In this document: one piece after another, positions 18,642 to 29,698 of the stretch
Numbering within the stretch: the stretch's first letter is position 1
Layout: the number at the start of each line of letters is the position of its first letter
Translations under genes and position numbers: made by a program
Notes under the pieces: generated by a model
The model's input: the letters and a program-made list of their open reading frames with translations, nothing else
The model's database searches: none
Told to the model about the DNA's origin: nothing
Source: Polytrichum commune
Taxonomy: Eukaryota; Streptophyta; Polytrichopsida; Polytrichales; Polytrichaceae
DNA: 64,000 bases
NCBI GenBank assembly: GCA_950295325.1
Contig: OX485807.1
Location: 51,140,796 to 51,204,795, forward strand
Direction of reading: 5' to 3'

Positions 18642-20915
18642 CTGAGGAGTTTAAGAACAAAGTCCCTCTTAGAAGAGAGTTTAGGTGCTGAAGAGACAAA
18701 GCCCGTAAATATGGACGAAGGTGCAAGCACATCTATTGGAGGCCTGCAAGAGATGGAAATGTACTCTGGCTCTGAGGTTGTGGTGCATGACTTGTATGTT
18801 GAGTTTGTAAAGCTGGAGTGTAAGAGGGATTCTCTCGACAAGATTGAGTGTTTTGCTCATGAAGACTGCGATTATGTCCCACGTCAAATGCAAGGATTTC
18901 CGTCTGGAGGTCCATTTTGGCCTTTGAAGAGGATTGCCCATTTTCGCGGGAGGTTGCAGAATCTGAGTGAATGCAGGTTTGGTGAATATTACAAAAATGT
19001 GGCGGTGTTGAAGTTGGAATACCTTACAGCACTGATGGACTTGAACATGGAGGGTATGATTTGTTTGGCCAGTGTCGACATTTTCCATTGCGATGAGCTC
19101 TGTAACATACGTGGATTGGATAAACTAACGAGGTTGGCATGGTTACGAGTGGCAAGGTGTGAGAAGTTGGAAGTTCTTCCCGATCTGCAAAATCTACATG
19201 TATTGGAGCATGTTGAGGTCCGAAATACAAGCAAAGAACTATGTCAAATCATCTCCAACTGCCCATTGTTGCATGAGCTAAGATTGAGCGGTCAATACAC
19301 TGTCAAAGATCTCTCCAATATTCAAGCATTGGATGCCCTACAAAAGGTGGTGATCGAGTGGTGTCCTAAAATTTGTACACTGCCAGTGCTCCAAGATTTT
19401 TTGCAGCTGCATGAGTTGTATGTATTGGATTGTCGTGAACTTGGTGGAGTAATGGAGATTGGGGGTCTAGTAGCTTTGAGAAAGCTACATTTAAGAGGGA
19501 TCGACATAACAGAATTGGGTGGTGTTGGCTTGATGAGAGACTTGTGCCATCTCATATGTGAGCATTGTCCCCTTCTACATAAGTTATCTGACAAGATTGG
19601 TGCATTGACAAAATTAACGTTGTTAAGGTTATCAAAGTGTCCTAAACTTGATGGGGTGTTGGCAGTGGGAAGTCTACTTGCTCTTGAGAAGCTGCATTTG
19701 ACGGACATTGCAATCATAGAGTTAAATGGGGTTGGCAAGTTGAGATGCTTGTGCGAAGTTGTTTGGTGTTCAGATCCCATCCGAATCCCCAAATTGAGCT
19801 GTCAGTTGTCGGATGTGGGTGGATTGACGGAATTGACAAAATTGCGACAATTATGCATACAAGCCTATTGTAAGAGTTTCAACATTGTAGATTTTACACC
19901 TTTGCAACACATCAGGAACTTTCTACAAGGTGAGGTGCATTGCGACATTGGTGACGTGAATCATGTGATGGAAATTATGACACAACAGGCTATGATCGTT
20001 TTGGATGATACACAACAGGCTATGGTCAGTGCAGTTGAAAGAAGAGTGTTGTCTTTTCTGGTGGTGCAAAGCGCAGTCAATGTGGTTGAAGAAACTGAAC
20101 TTGACAATGACATCATTGTTAATGCCAATAAGGTTCCACATGTGACTGTCAGGGACGTGGAATCCCAAACAACACTACGGTTCTTCTTTGGAGTTAGTCT
20201 CGACCATGTGAATGAGTGCATCGCATGGATAGGAAGTCCCATGAGGATTGTTTCCTTTACAAAAAACATTTTCCAAGGCCAAGGTAAACCTGACCCGAGT
20301 ACAACGCATTTCAGGAACATTTCTGAATTGTATTTGGATGACCTTGAGATTGGGCATTTGCAACTCATTGGGATGAAATGTTTGTCAAAATTATACATCC
20401 GTAGATGCAAGAGATTGATGAGGCCAGTTATACTTGAGGCCATGATGGCATTGGAAGACATCAAAATGGAAGAGTGTGAATTTTTGGATGATGATCGTAT
20501 TGCTCTTAGGATACGAGAGTGCGCACAGCTTCGGAAGGTCACAGTTATGGAATGCAACAAGCCGAGGACTATAGTTGTTTCTAAATTTGGGAGTAGTCAT
20601 GACTTTCAGAACTTGCCTATTGAAGACATCTCCAACGTTCAAGGCTCGACAAGTCCTTGGGTGAGTATTGGGTGGTGTGACAATATCCTCGATGATGATC
20701 CTTTTGGAAGGAAAATTGGGTTGTTGATCTTTAAGTTGTATATTGTGGGCGATGTTCCTGAACCTGAAAGGGATGTGATGGATGTGATTGATGGAGTTTA
20801 TGACAGATCATATTGGTTCCATTGGCACTACAAGTGGTACAGGGCAATTATGTTGTTGGACATGCATAGTATTGCAAAGTACATCTACTTTGCCAGAAGA
20901 AAATTTTATGAATAA
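18642..20915 (+). pseudogene. Gene B LRR exon, first part
   Basis: The frame starts LRSLRTKSLLEE after TTGTGCAG, includes VVVHDLYVEFVK (MHD equivalent) and runs through the LRRs to about 20780. There a 13-bp insertion (GATGTGATTGATG, a near-tandem copy of the preceding bases) shifts the frame. The final residues up to 20915 are therefore out of frame. B has the B/D-type insertion of a second TQQAM segment (DDTQQAMVSAVERR). Confidence 0.9.
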
Positions 20916-21345
20916 TTTTTACGATATTCCAGGGTGGTCTTCTATTCCCAATATTGCCATGAAATTTGCGAAGCAAGAATTTGAAACAATGCTATGTTTC
21001 TTCTATGGAGTACTTTGTGAGCAAGTCCTGCAATTCCTCCCTGACAATTGGAGGCCCATCAGAGTTGTCTTCTTCACAGGGGACAAGTTTCAAATCCTAA
21101 ACCAAGAGGATGTGAATTTGCAACTTGGTAGGATCACCACACTTTGCTTAAATGGCGTGGAGTTTGACAATAATCTCCAAAGATTAGAATGTGTAACTAG
21201 ATTGGATATCCGGAATGTAACATCAGGGCCCATCTACTTAGGTATGATGATGGCATTGGAATACGTGAAGGTGGAGGATGTAGTATTCAATAGGGGTGGC
21301 GCAGCACTAGTGATTGAACATTGCCCAGGACTTCGAGAGGTGGTA
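20794..21345 (+). pseudogene. Gene B LRR, continuation after the frameshift
   Basis: The LRR resumes in a new frame (MEFMTDHIGSIG, then CWTCIVLQSTSTLPEEN, then ITTLCLNGVEFDNN) up to CPGLREVV, where a transposon interrupts it at 21346. The stretch is colinear with 57680-58236 of D. The frame runs a few codons into the transposon and stops near 21390. Confidence 0.85.
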
Positions 21346-22247
21346 CAGTCTAACCTTGATAATGTCACCCTTGTTAATAGAACACCTTAATATTGTCACC
21401 TAAAAGTTTGAAACCGATTTTCATAGTGTAAAACTCCCTCGTTATTATCCCTATCACCCTTGGTAATGTCACTATTTTTTTCCAAAATCCGTAGTGTAAA
21501 TGTGATAATACCAAGTATGGATGGATTGTATGTGATGGTTGGATGGACAAATTGTAGTAGCCGAAAGGGTCATGCGCCGCCCCTGTGATAAATGCAATGC
21601 TATTCTCTGGAACTTGATCGTGCACCAACCCTGAACGGTGTTGTCTATACACGGCACTCGAAGGTGTTGTCTTTTCACAACGCTGTCAAGACTTCTCGGC
21701 CTCTATGCACCCCACCTTCTGTCACATGTGTTCAACAGTGTGTCTTTTCACGGTGTTCACGCATGTGGGCACAAGAAGAAGAAGAAGAAACCAAGGAATT
21801 TTGCTTCACGGAGCTAAAGATCTTTTGAATTTTATGGCTAGCCAAGGTTCTCAAATTTTCAACACTCTGGAGTTGTTAGGAATGAAAAAGATCCATGACA
21901 AACTCATTAGAATTGGTGTTGCACATTTAACATCAACAAAACAATGTGGCATTAGAAGCTTTTTTGTCTCTAGTGCGAGGTCTTTACCTAATCTTAATGA
22001 CACATTATGATGTGCTCTTGTTGTTATTCACAATTTTGAATTAGATTTTACATTCAAAAACATTGAAGTCTCGTATTTGTTATTTTATTTTTTACATTGT
22101 AATTTTATTTTGATTTTCTACCTATTTTTTTGATAATATCACAGTATGCACAAATCTTCAAAATGTGACATTATCAAATATGTCACACCTTGTTTATATC
22201 ACTCTTTTTGGTGAAACGGATGGTGTGACATTATCAAGGTTAGACTG
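21346..22247. mobile_element. Pogo/Tigger-like non-autonomous element in LRR of B
   Basis: A 902-bp insert has perfect terminal inverted repeats of at least 23 bp beginning CAGTCTAACCTTGATAATGT, flanked by a TA duplication (21344-21345 and 22248-22249). Gene D keeps the empty site GGTGGTACTTG near 58230-58240. CAGT ends and TA duplication are typical of pogo-like Tc1/mariner elements. Subterminal copies of a TAATGTCAC-like motif occur on both sides. It encodes no recognisable transposase. An open frame of about 100 codons at 21705-22010 has no domain I recognise. Confidence 0.9.
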
Positions 22248-22249
22248 TA

Positions 22250-22445
22250 CTTGAAAAATGCGTCAGTGTGGACTTCGTGTGGTATACATATAGGAACAGC
22301 CTGCAGAAGCTATTTATTAAAGATTATCCAGATCTTCTTGACTTTTGTGATGACCCATGGAAAATTTACCCCCAGGTTGAAGTGCTAGTCATAAATTGTC
22401 CACTGTGGGATCGTTCTACTAAGCGAGGACGGAGATCACTACCTT
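22250..22445 (+). pseudogene. Gene B LRR, end beyond the transposon
   Basis: The receptor frame resumes with LEKCVSVDF-like codons, then LQKLFIKDYPDLLDFCDDP and the terminal CPLWDRS. It is colinear with 58238-58440 of D. It ends near a TAA at about 22444-22446. This is the last stretch clearly colinear with the single long LRR frame of the other copies. Confidence 0.75.
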
Positions 22446-23675
22446 AATTACAAATGGGAGGCGTTTTGATACCGCTCCTGCGCATTATGGAAATGTATTT
22501 ATTTTCAAGGCTGGATATAGTAACACGAAAGCATATCCAGCCACTCAAACTTCAAGCTATAATAGAGTTATCCGTAAAGTAAGCTTGTGTTTTGACAGAT
22601 TATGAGTGCACTATTCACACAAACCCATGGAAATGCAAAGTAAGGTTCTTGAATTCCGGGGCATAATACACAAGGCTTGGGTTTAGGGTCAGAGCTGGTC
22701 TGCTTGTTTTTTGATGAGAGAATGGGGGTCCGCCTATTCGTGGTTGAGGCCGTCATGCGTGCCTTGGTGGTGCTTGCCACCAAGGTAGGTGGGGGCCGGG
22801 GAGATGCTTGCCACCAAGGCGGGGTGGGGCCGTGGGCCTCATGTCTTTTTTCGGGGAGGCCGGCTTTAGGGTGGTGTCGGGCCTAGTGGCTAGGCAACTA
22901 GGTAGGCCTACTTACTAACTAACTATTTGGTTACCCTTACTCTACTTACTAAATAACTAGTTGGTTGGTAACCCGTACTTTACTTACTAAATAACTAGTT
23001 GGTCTGACAAAGCGACCCTAAATTCCCGGGGCGCGCTCGCAACACAGGAGCAAATTTTTTTTTCCACCATTTCCGGTCCCTCAAAAGATTTGTGCCTGTG
23101 TTTTTTTATAGCTATAGACACCTGCTCCACTTTTAGGGCATGTCACACAATTTTCTCAAATCCAGGCCCAAAACCCTCTCTTCAGCTCACTTTACGGATA
23201 ACTCTATTGTCATTGAAACGTGTGAAGCTTGCAGAGTGTAGTCTGCAAGGTACTGTATTGGCCTGCACACCAGAGAGATCGCAATTGCCTGCTGTCAAAA
23301 TTTTGTTGTGTGTATTTCGTAGCGGAGACAGATATATATGATGGCTTGAAGAAGTTGTTTGTTGAGGATTCTCTAAACATGCATCAAATGATTGAATGTT
23401 ATTATCACCTTCCATATCTCCCTAGTCTTGAGGAATTACTATGTCAAACCCTGTCCAAAAGTGAAGACAAATTTTGCTCACTCCCTTCAAGAACTAGCGG
23501 ATCTACATTGGATAAAACTGCCTGGCCCTGACCTCCTGTCGCATCCAGATGATGATATGTCAAGATTGATAGAGGTTACCTTTTGCAATTGTTCTACAAC
23601 GTCTTATGCTTCCAACATCGACCGAGTTTCATGGTTAGAGGAGGTCAACATCCTGCAAGGTACCGCACGATTATG
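22446..23675 (+). pseudogene. Decayed LRR tail downstream of B, split by an insert
   Basis: Short LRR-like frames continue: LFSRLDIVTRKHIQPLKL before the insert at 22564-23205, then LKKLFVEDSLNMHQM at about 23342 and SRLIEVTFCNCSTTSYAS at about 23560. They lie in different frames, so either frameshifts or unseen introns separate them. A donor-like GCAAG|GTACCG follows at about 23658. The homologous tail of D is 58446-59014. Confidence 0.6.
22564..23205. mobile_element. 642-bp TIR element in the LRR tail of B
   Basis: The ends form an inverted repeat of about 21 bp with one mismatch (AGAGTTATCCGTAAAGT.AGC). The D copy at about 58550-58560 reads AGCTATATTGTCATTG without the insert. The flanks here are AAT on the left and ATT on the right, so the target duplication is short (possibly 3 bp with one change) and the superfamily is not certain. 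The interior has a higher G+C part with a duplicated GCTTGCCACCAAGG and tandem copies of ACTTACTAAATAACTAGTTGG. No coding region is seen. Confidence 0.75.
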
Positions 23676-26158
23676 AGGAAGATGGAAGGGTTGGAAGGAC
23701 TAGATTCCTCCCATCTCTTAAAATTTAAGAAAAGAAAGGTCAACAAATGACAGCATTCACACCGTTACGAGGAGGTAAAGGCTAGCCCATGTCTCCATGC
23801 AGTGCACAACAGCAAGGATCTGATAAAAGGTATAGAGTTCATTAAGCACCCTTGCATGATTCTAGTCAACCTTGTAAGGTTTCTAATAGGGTGCAACTTG
23901 GCAAATCAATATGGAACTCCTTGTGTTAGAGTGCATTTCAAAATCCTCACAAGAGTCAATTTGGTTGTGATATTTACAGTTGGGGCTCTGAGCATAGTTC
24001 TATGCAGTCTTTTCCTTCCGGAAGGTCAATCCAACAGATGAAATCAAGCTGGACATTGTTTCTCAACTTGTTGTCAATTATGACGACCTAGGTCGTGTTT
24101 CTCTTTTGTTGTAAAGAATCCCATGAGTTTTGCGGACAAGGAGCTAACATGCCCTTGACATGATGTAGCAACTATTGGACCGAACTGGTTTCGGAAGCTC
24201 TTATTGTGCATGGATGTTGAAGATGTCAAATTGGCTATAACAGATGCAATTGTGCCCAACAACCAATGCAACAGCTCTATCTCTGGAAAATGTAGCCCAT
24301 GCTTCCCTCGTCATCGTGTTCAACCAGGAGCAAATAAAATGGTGGATTGGTTGTTGTTTCCGCCCCCAACACTACTTGGTGAGTTATCTAATCTTGGATA
24401 TCATGGGACCTTGTTGTATGGGTACCTCAAAGCCCTTTGGGGGGATACCATGTCCGGTATCTTCAAGGCACTAGTGGCTAGTTAGGAACTAGTATAGTGT
24501 GTCACTATAGTGCCCATCCTCGAAAGGGGAGAGTAGTATTGCCCCAATGTCCCCTTGTCCAGTGGGCATCGGGTCATTGACATTATGAACGGACACTTTA
24601 TTCACGCCGGCCCCTTGCTAAAAAGGGACCGGAGTTTCTATCTATCTATCTGGATATCATGGCTCTCTCACCTTGGCTGTGTCCAGCACTTGTTGTCCGT
24701 GTCTGCTGCTCAATCTTGGTATAATTTATGAAGTTGCTTATGGTGCTATGGTGCTATTCAAATTAGCTTTGATGAAGTTATATTTCGGACTAATGAACCT
24801 GATGCTAATTCCCAAATTGGGGAATGCTTGGGAAACAATCAAGAACATTCGAACAACTCCCTTTTGTTTTGTGGCGCTCTTCATGTTGGTGATGCACTCA
24901 TGTGTGGGTCCGCTTGCAGTGTCAGTTGGCAAACTGGAATCACCAACTCAGACAAGTTTTGATAGTTCGCACTTTGTCAGTTTCTATCCTCTGTTTATGT
25001 TGACCTACTTTGGTTCAACAAAAGTGATACTGTGATCCATATCTCACCCAAACATGAAGCAACCTTTAAGTATAGTTAAAGCTTAAGTTGGAAAACTTTG
25101 TCTATTTCTTTCCGCATTTTGCTTATTCCCACATCATCATCTCACTGGCACATGTTGGTCAAATCAGATAATTTGGTAGTCTACAATTGGGACGCGGTTT
25201 TGCCGTTACATGAAGAAAATGTTATCTAAAGGTCAAGTTGAAGAAAGATAGAGGGCGAGTCCCAACCCTTCAAAATGTCAAGCTGCGGAGCTCAATCGGA
25301 GAAAACCAACCTCGCTCCTTGGTTCTTCCCATAAACCCCTTCGAGAAGGTTATTTATGAAGACATTGGGCACTGATCTCACAGCCCAAGAAGATTCTGGT
25401 TAGTCGCCAGTGAATTAGTCTGATGAGTATTGTACGTGGAAGGAGGCGTCACTACGGATCCGACGGCAATGAAGAGAACAGAGGAGATCATGGTTTTCAG
25501 AAAAGTTGTGTCCAATGTTAAGATCATGGGCACCTATGGGAAGTGGCCACAAAGATTTGATAATTAGGTTCAGACTCTACAGGATAGAATCATGTGAATC
25601 TTGAAATGCATTCTCTTTGATTCTGTCCCAGAAAGGTAGATAGTGCAATTTACAATCCCCAGAGGTGTCAACATGGTCGTGTTATTTACATTTGTGGCAA
25701 GCTGAGCATAGTCTTGTCCAGCCCCAGCAACAGACTGGAAAGGCAGATCCAACATATAACAAGAAGCTGAACAATGCATCCTCATCTTGTTGTTGATTAT
25801 GACAATCAAGGATGCAATTCTCCTTTGTTGTAGAAATTTCTTGAGAATCTTGTGAACCCGTACGTGAAATGCCCATGATGTCATGGTGTGGCTAATAATG
25901 GACCGAATCGCGAGTTGGTGTGGATGTTGAAGATGTTAACCTGCAACAGGAGACCAGAAGAGTCTGATCATTCAATTCGTCTGCGTGAGAAATGCGAATT
26001 TTTGCAATGCACACGTTCAGATCGTTTCCAGTAAATGATCTTGTTACTCGCAGTTACTCATCTTGTCAATGTGTGCATAACTTATCATCTAATCTTAGAT
26101 CTTTTTCCAGCAATTAGCGTGGGCCATACTAATTGTACTTGAACAATCACCAATAGAA
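23676..26158 (+). repeat. 3' module downstream of B, shared with D
   Basis: The stretch is colinear with 59015-61195. Patches of coding character occur, for example VHFKILTRVNLVVIFTVG (hydrophobic) at about 23929 and NPTDEIKLDIVSQLVVNY at about 24030. They lie in different frames with stops between, and I do not recognise the domains. They may be decayed exons of the receptor C-terminus. A SINE/LINE-like insert lies at 24407-24650. The last 190 bp (about 25925-26110) recur after C, after D and at the window end. Confidence 0.6.
24407..24650 (+). mobile_element. SINE or truncated LINE with TCTA tail
   Basis: A 244-bp insert is flanked by the 12-bp duplication TGGATATCATGG at 24395-24406 and 24651-24662. 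D has the empty site near 59731-59742. The insert ends in a TCTATCTATCTATC tail. A long duplication plus a simple 3' tail indicates target-primed reverse transcription. I could not place clear Pol III A and B boxes, so a 5'-truncated LINE is as likely as a SINE. Confidence 0.8.
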
Positions 26159-26690
26159 TCTTTTTGTCCGGGTGGCTATTGTGTAGGGTTGGGTGTTTTG
26201 TTTGTGTGTTTAGTAGGTATAGCTCATTAAGACAATCTGTGAAGATGTGTGCTGGTTCGTTTCGATATGTGGTAGTGAGGAGGCGGAGGGTATGGTGTAT
26301 AGCCATTAGTTCAGCTCTTAGTATATTTTGGAGTCCAGGTAGTCTTTCTGCGATTTGGAGGTTTTTGAAAGGGTTATATATGCCATATCCTGCTTTTTCT
26401 CGTTTCCAATGTCCTCGGGTTATTTCTTTGGGTGGGATGAATGATCCGTCTGTGTAATAGCAGAACTGTGGTTGATATTTGAGGGGGAGGCATATGTCTT
26501 GGTTTGTGATGATGGGGACATTAGTAACTTGGGTCGTAGGTGGGGGCGGGTATGTGAGTTGGGACCATTTCTTGGGCCTAGTACATTATCTACTGGCATG
26601 GTCCAACGGGTTCTGCGGTGGGAGAGGTAAAAGAGGTGCTCTGGTAGAATAAGGCAAGTGCACATGGTAGAGAAATGTTGTTAAAAAAAT
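26158..26690 (-). mobile_element. LINE fragment encoding an RNase H domain
   Basis: On the minus strand one frame reads FCYYTDGSFIPPKE, then GYGIYNPFKNLQIAERLPG, ILRAELMAIHHTLRLL and HIFTDCLNELYLLNTQ. TDGS, RAEL and TDCL supply the Asp-Glu-Asp residues of RNase H as found at the C-terminus of plant non-LTR retrotransposons. The frame stops being recognisable at about 26158, where the B/D-shared 3' module begins, so the domain lacks its last part. No reverse transcriptase is visible. Part of the same LINE piece (about 110 bp) recurs in + orientation at 49396-49505. Confidence 0.8.
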
Positions 26691-26967
26691 GGTTTTAATT
26701 GGAGGAAGAAAAGATGACGACAAGAGAAGACAAGAGAATGGTCAAACCGGATTTTTTTCCTTTTCAAAATTGCCCTTTCTGGGCATATATAAAAAAAAAA
26801 ATCATCACATTCATTTTTTTGTTTCACATTCGGTTTACACCTAGTAAGGGGCCCAAAGGCTTTGTAAATTGTTTTCTTTAAGAATTGGGCCATCAAGTCA
26901 GACCATGAAAACAGGTCTCATCTCCCATGGTCCAACTTCATGGTCCATGGTGTACACCGGCCCTAAG
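26691..26967 (-). mobile_element. TIR-element end adjoining the LINE fragment
   Basis: On the minus strand this segment begins TAGGGCCGGTGTACACC and matches 48171-48440 (GCCGGTTTACACTATGGACC onward), including ACCATTCTCTTGTCTTCTC. It therefore appears to be one end of the composite element at 48171-49650, in reverse orientation. The other terminal repeat is not visible near 26158, so this copy is incomplete. Confidence 0.6.
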
Positions 26968-27085
26968 CCTCTTGAGCGAAATTGGCCTTGAGGCTACCAA
27001 TTACGAGACAAGTAGCATCATTGGGCAACTTGTGCAACTTAATTATTTCATAATGGTCGTTAGTGACGCTTTACTCAAACACGGA

Positions 27086-27403
27086 CACTAAATAGGATAT
27101 TTCGTGTTTGATACACTAAATACGAACGCATACACTAAATTCCAATAACCCATGTAAGCAAGCAATATGAAATGTAAACTCAAACACTAATTATGAACTA
27201 CGGTAATATGTGGAAGTCACATATTTGAATTGAGTGTTAGTAAAGATATGAAAAAAGAGGATATAATAAGGGACGTGCCAGTATGGAAGGTTGCAGCACA
27301 TTTATGTCTAACACTAATTGTCAAGGAATTGAAAATTAGTGTTGAGCAGGGTAGGGTGATTACAACACTAAATGTAATCAAACACTAAATATCCTACTTA
27401 GTG
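27086..27403. mobile_element. MITE with CACTAAATAGGATATTTAGTG-type ends, copy 1
   Basis: Inverted termini CACTAAATAGGATATTTCG and ...ATATCCTACTTAGTG bound a 318-bp AT-rich segment with several internal ACACTAAAT motifs. The terminus is itself nearly palindromic. The better preserved member is at 48582-48910. No target-site duplication can be fixed here because no empty site is available in the window. Confidence 0.65.
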
Positions 27404-27811
27404 TAGTGTGTTTGGGTGAGCATTGGCCACGTTGGTTAAATTTACGGGGCCTAAATTGTGGTTGGCCCGTCGGGTCCCCAAAAAATGTTCACCGTTTAAG
27501 CCACCATGGAAATGGGTCTAGGTGGCATGGCACCGAGTGCCAGCTGGGTTTAGGGGCCATTTGTCGGGCTAATATGTTACCAAATGGGGGAACGGTTATC
27601 ACTGCTAACGGGAACGGTAAGTGGTGTATGAGTTTCCTTATGGTACACAATATTTTTAGATTTGGAGTACTTTGATGCTTGAGTAGGTTGTGGGTGTTGC
27701 TTTCTTTTGGGTGCGAGGTGCTTTTTGTGTGTGTTTTGTGATGCTTGAAATGGCTTCTTAGCCTTTTCTAAATTCGTATTCTTGAAATAAAGTTGGTTTC
27801 CTATGCTATAG
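27404..27811. other. Intergenic spacer before unit 2
   Basis: No gene is recognised. An 89-codon + frame at 27406-27675 has no domain that I know and begins inside the MITE end. The junction to duplicated DNA (CATTTGGAGGTGATCG, as at the window start) is at about 27812. Confidence 0.5.
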
Positions 27812-29693
27812 TGGACGTATCATTTGGAGGTGATCGTTTGTTTTGTTCCATTGGGACCCCTTGCTAATTAATGTAACTGCAAATATACAGACATACATAT
27901 ATAGATTATATGATCACTTTGCTCAGTTTTTGAACTTCACACCTACTATGGGGACAAGTGACCTATAAGGGCATCGCCAGTGGATCTAGGTAAAGCTCAC
28001 TGCAAACCAAAACCTATCTTTTGACTGACCTAAAATTAGAAACTGAAATTACCATCATTGGAAGCACACCTAAATAAACGTGAGATATTTCTCAAGAAAA
28101 AAGAATTGTAAAAATTTGACGTAGGTGAAATCCCTCATTGAAAACACCACATTTTCAAAATTTAGAGGGAGTGCACCAAATCTTGCTTAAAAATGGAAAG
28201 ATCCTCCCACACTCCCTCCAAATTTTGAAAATGTGGTGTTTTCAATGAGGGATTTCACCTACGTCAAATTTTTACAATTCTTTTTTCTTGAGAAATATCT
28301 CACGTTTATTTAGGTGTGCTTCTAATGATGGTAATTTCAGTTTCTAATTTTAGGTCAGTCAAAAGATAGGTTTTGGTTTGCAGTGAGCTTTACCTAGATC
28401 CACTGGCGATGCCCTAAGAGGAGTTTTCATGATGACCACTGTAAATTGATTCTCTTAAAAATCTGTTTTCAATCATTTTTCCCAAAGCCACAATGCACTC
28501 GCCTCAAACTTGAAGTCCATAGATACCATAAATCTTCGTTGCTCACCAAGTACTTGGAGAGAGACAACACTCTAACATCTTTTGACTCTCAATTCTTTAG
28601 GGTGGAACAAGTATTTCATTAAAATTAAGGAGTCTAAATTTTATTTTGAAAATAATCAATGATGATTATTGATAAGTTAATTAGGAAATTAATAATAAAA
28701 GCCCCACAACATTCTAATAAACAAGAATGGGACCATGAACACTCCTAATGCCCAAATTATTCTTGGCTTCAAGTAAAAAAAAAGTATTTATAAGAAAAAG
28801 AAGAAGTAGTGAAGTATATTACAAACTTCACAATTATAGATTATTATAACAAGTTCAATCTCCAAGAGCATTGGGAGGTCTCCCCATCTATACCATTGGA
28901 AATCGAATACACTCAACAAAATATATAAATGAAGAACATGTAGAGGGTAAAAATGGGATTTGGGAAATACAACTCTGTTCATACAATCTCAAATACAAGT
29001 TGTGCATTAAAATGAAATGAATTTGATTTTAAAGCCTAGGAAGCTAAAAAGGCTAATGGGACTGAAAGTACATCAAGATCATGGTTTCAAACCATCTAAT
29101 TCTCTAGGATGGATGGATGGATGCTCTTGAATTTGCTACAATGATTTGCCTTATGCGGTAGGTAGCATAGGAGTTACACTTTGATAGCTTGGTGGGTTGC
29201 AAGTCCACGCACTTCTTTGGAGATATCTTGGTTTTCAAATGTGGTGCCTAACAGTGCCACACTCATAGACATTTGATATGGAAAGAGAACAAAGATTAGA
29301 GTGTGTCAATACACTCAAATAGTGTGAAAGAATACATTACATAATTGATGGATCGGGAGACCTCCCGGTCCATGGTAGTATCAGCAAGGAAAAAATAAAA
29401 AATGAATAGAGAGGGATTGGGAAGTACTCACTCAATGTGTTCCAATATTCTGTTGAGTTTGGCAAGCAGTTGCCAATCACAAACGGCCCAAACCATTTAT
29501 ATTAACGTGGAATTGGGGGTTGTCCATCAGTTATGTGATTCCCCAAATACATATGAACATTTGGTGTGTGTATAAGTTTCTCAATGTAAAGAAAACAAAG
29601 GGTGGGGATTTTAACTATAACTCTAGGACTGCGCTAAGTGTGGGGGAAGTAGCAACACTCTGAGGCCTTGTTCTTGATGTGTTTGCTAGGTTG
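27812..29693. repeat. Left flank of unit 2 (copy of 1-1424)
   Basis: The sequence is a near-identical copy of the window start, interrupted by the foldback element at 27969-28414. No gene is supported. Confidence 0.8.
27969..28414. mobile_element. Harbinger/Tourist-like foldback MITE
   Basis: A 446-bp insert is made almost entirely of two inverted arms of about 200 bp, beginning GGGCATCGCCAGTGGATC and ending with its reverse complement. It is flanked by the 3-bp duplication TAA (27966-27968 and 28415-28417). The unit 1 copy near 146-152 reads CTATAAGAGG with no insert. TAA duplication is typical of the PIF/Harbinger superfamily. It has no coding capacity. Confidence 0.9.
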
Positions 29694-29698
29694 ATCAT

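Larger units (their letters stand above)
15771..22445 (+). pseudogene. TNL receptor B, disrupted pseudogene
   Basis: B has the same exon plan as A and D: TIR about 15777-16355, P-loop exon 17298-17549, NB-ARC exon 17879-18532 and LRR from 18642. It has no start exon, leader or promoter, because its TIR is joined directly to the LRR of A. Lesions are a 1-nt loss in the T run at about 15808-15813, TAG at 16353-16355 as the last TIR codon, Gly to Arg in the P-loop (GMRGLGKTT), a 13-bp insertion at 20781-20793 and a 902-bp transposon at 21346-22247. No full-length receptor can be made. It resembles D in the middle of the LRR and in the 3' flank. Confidence 0.9.
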
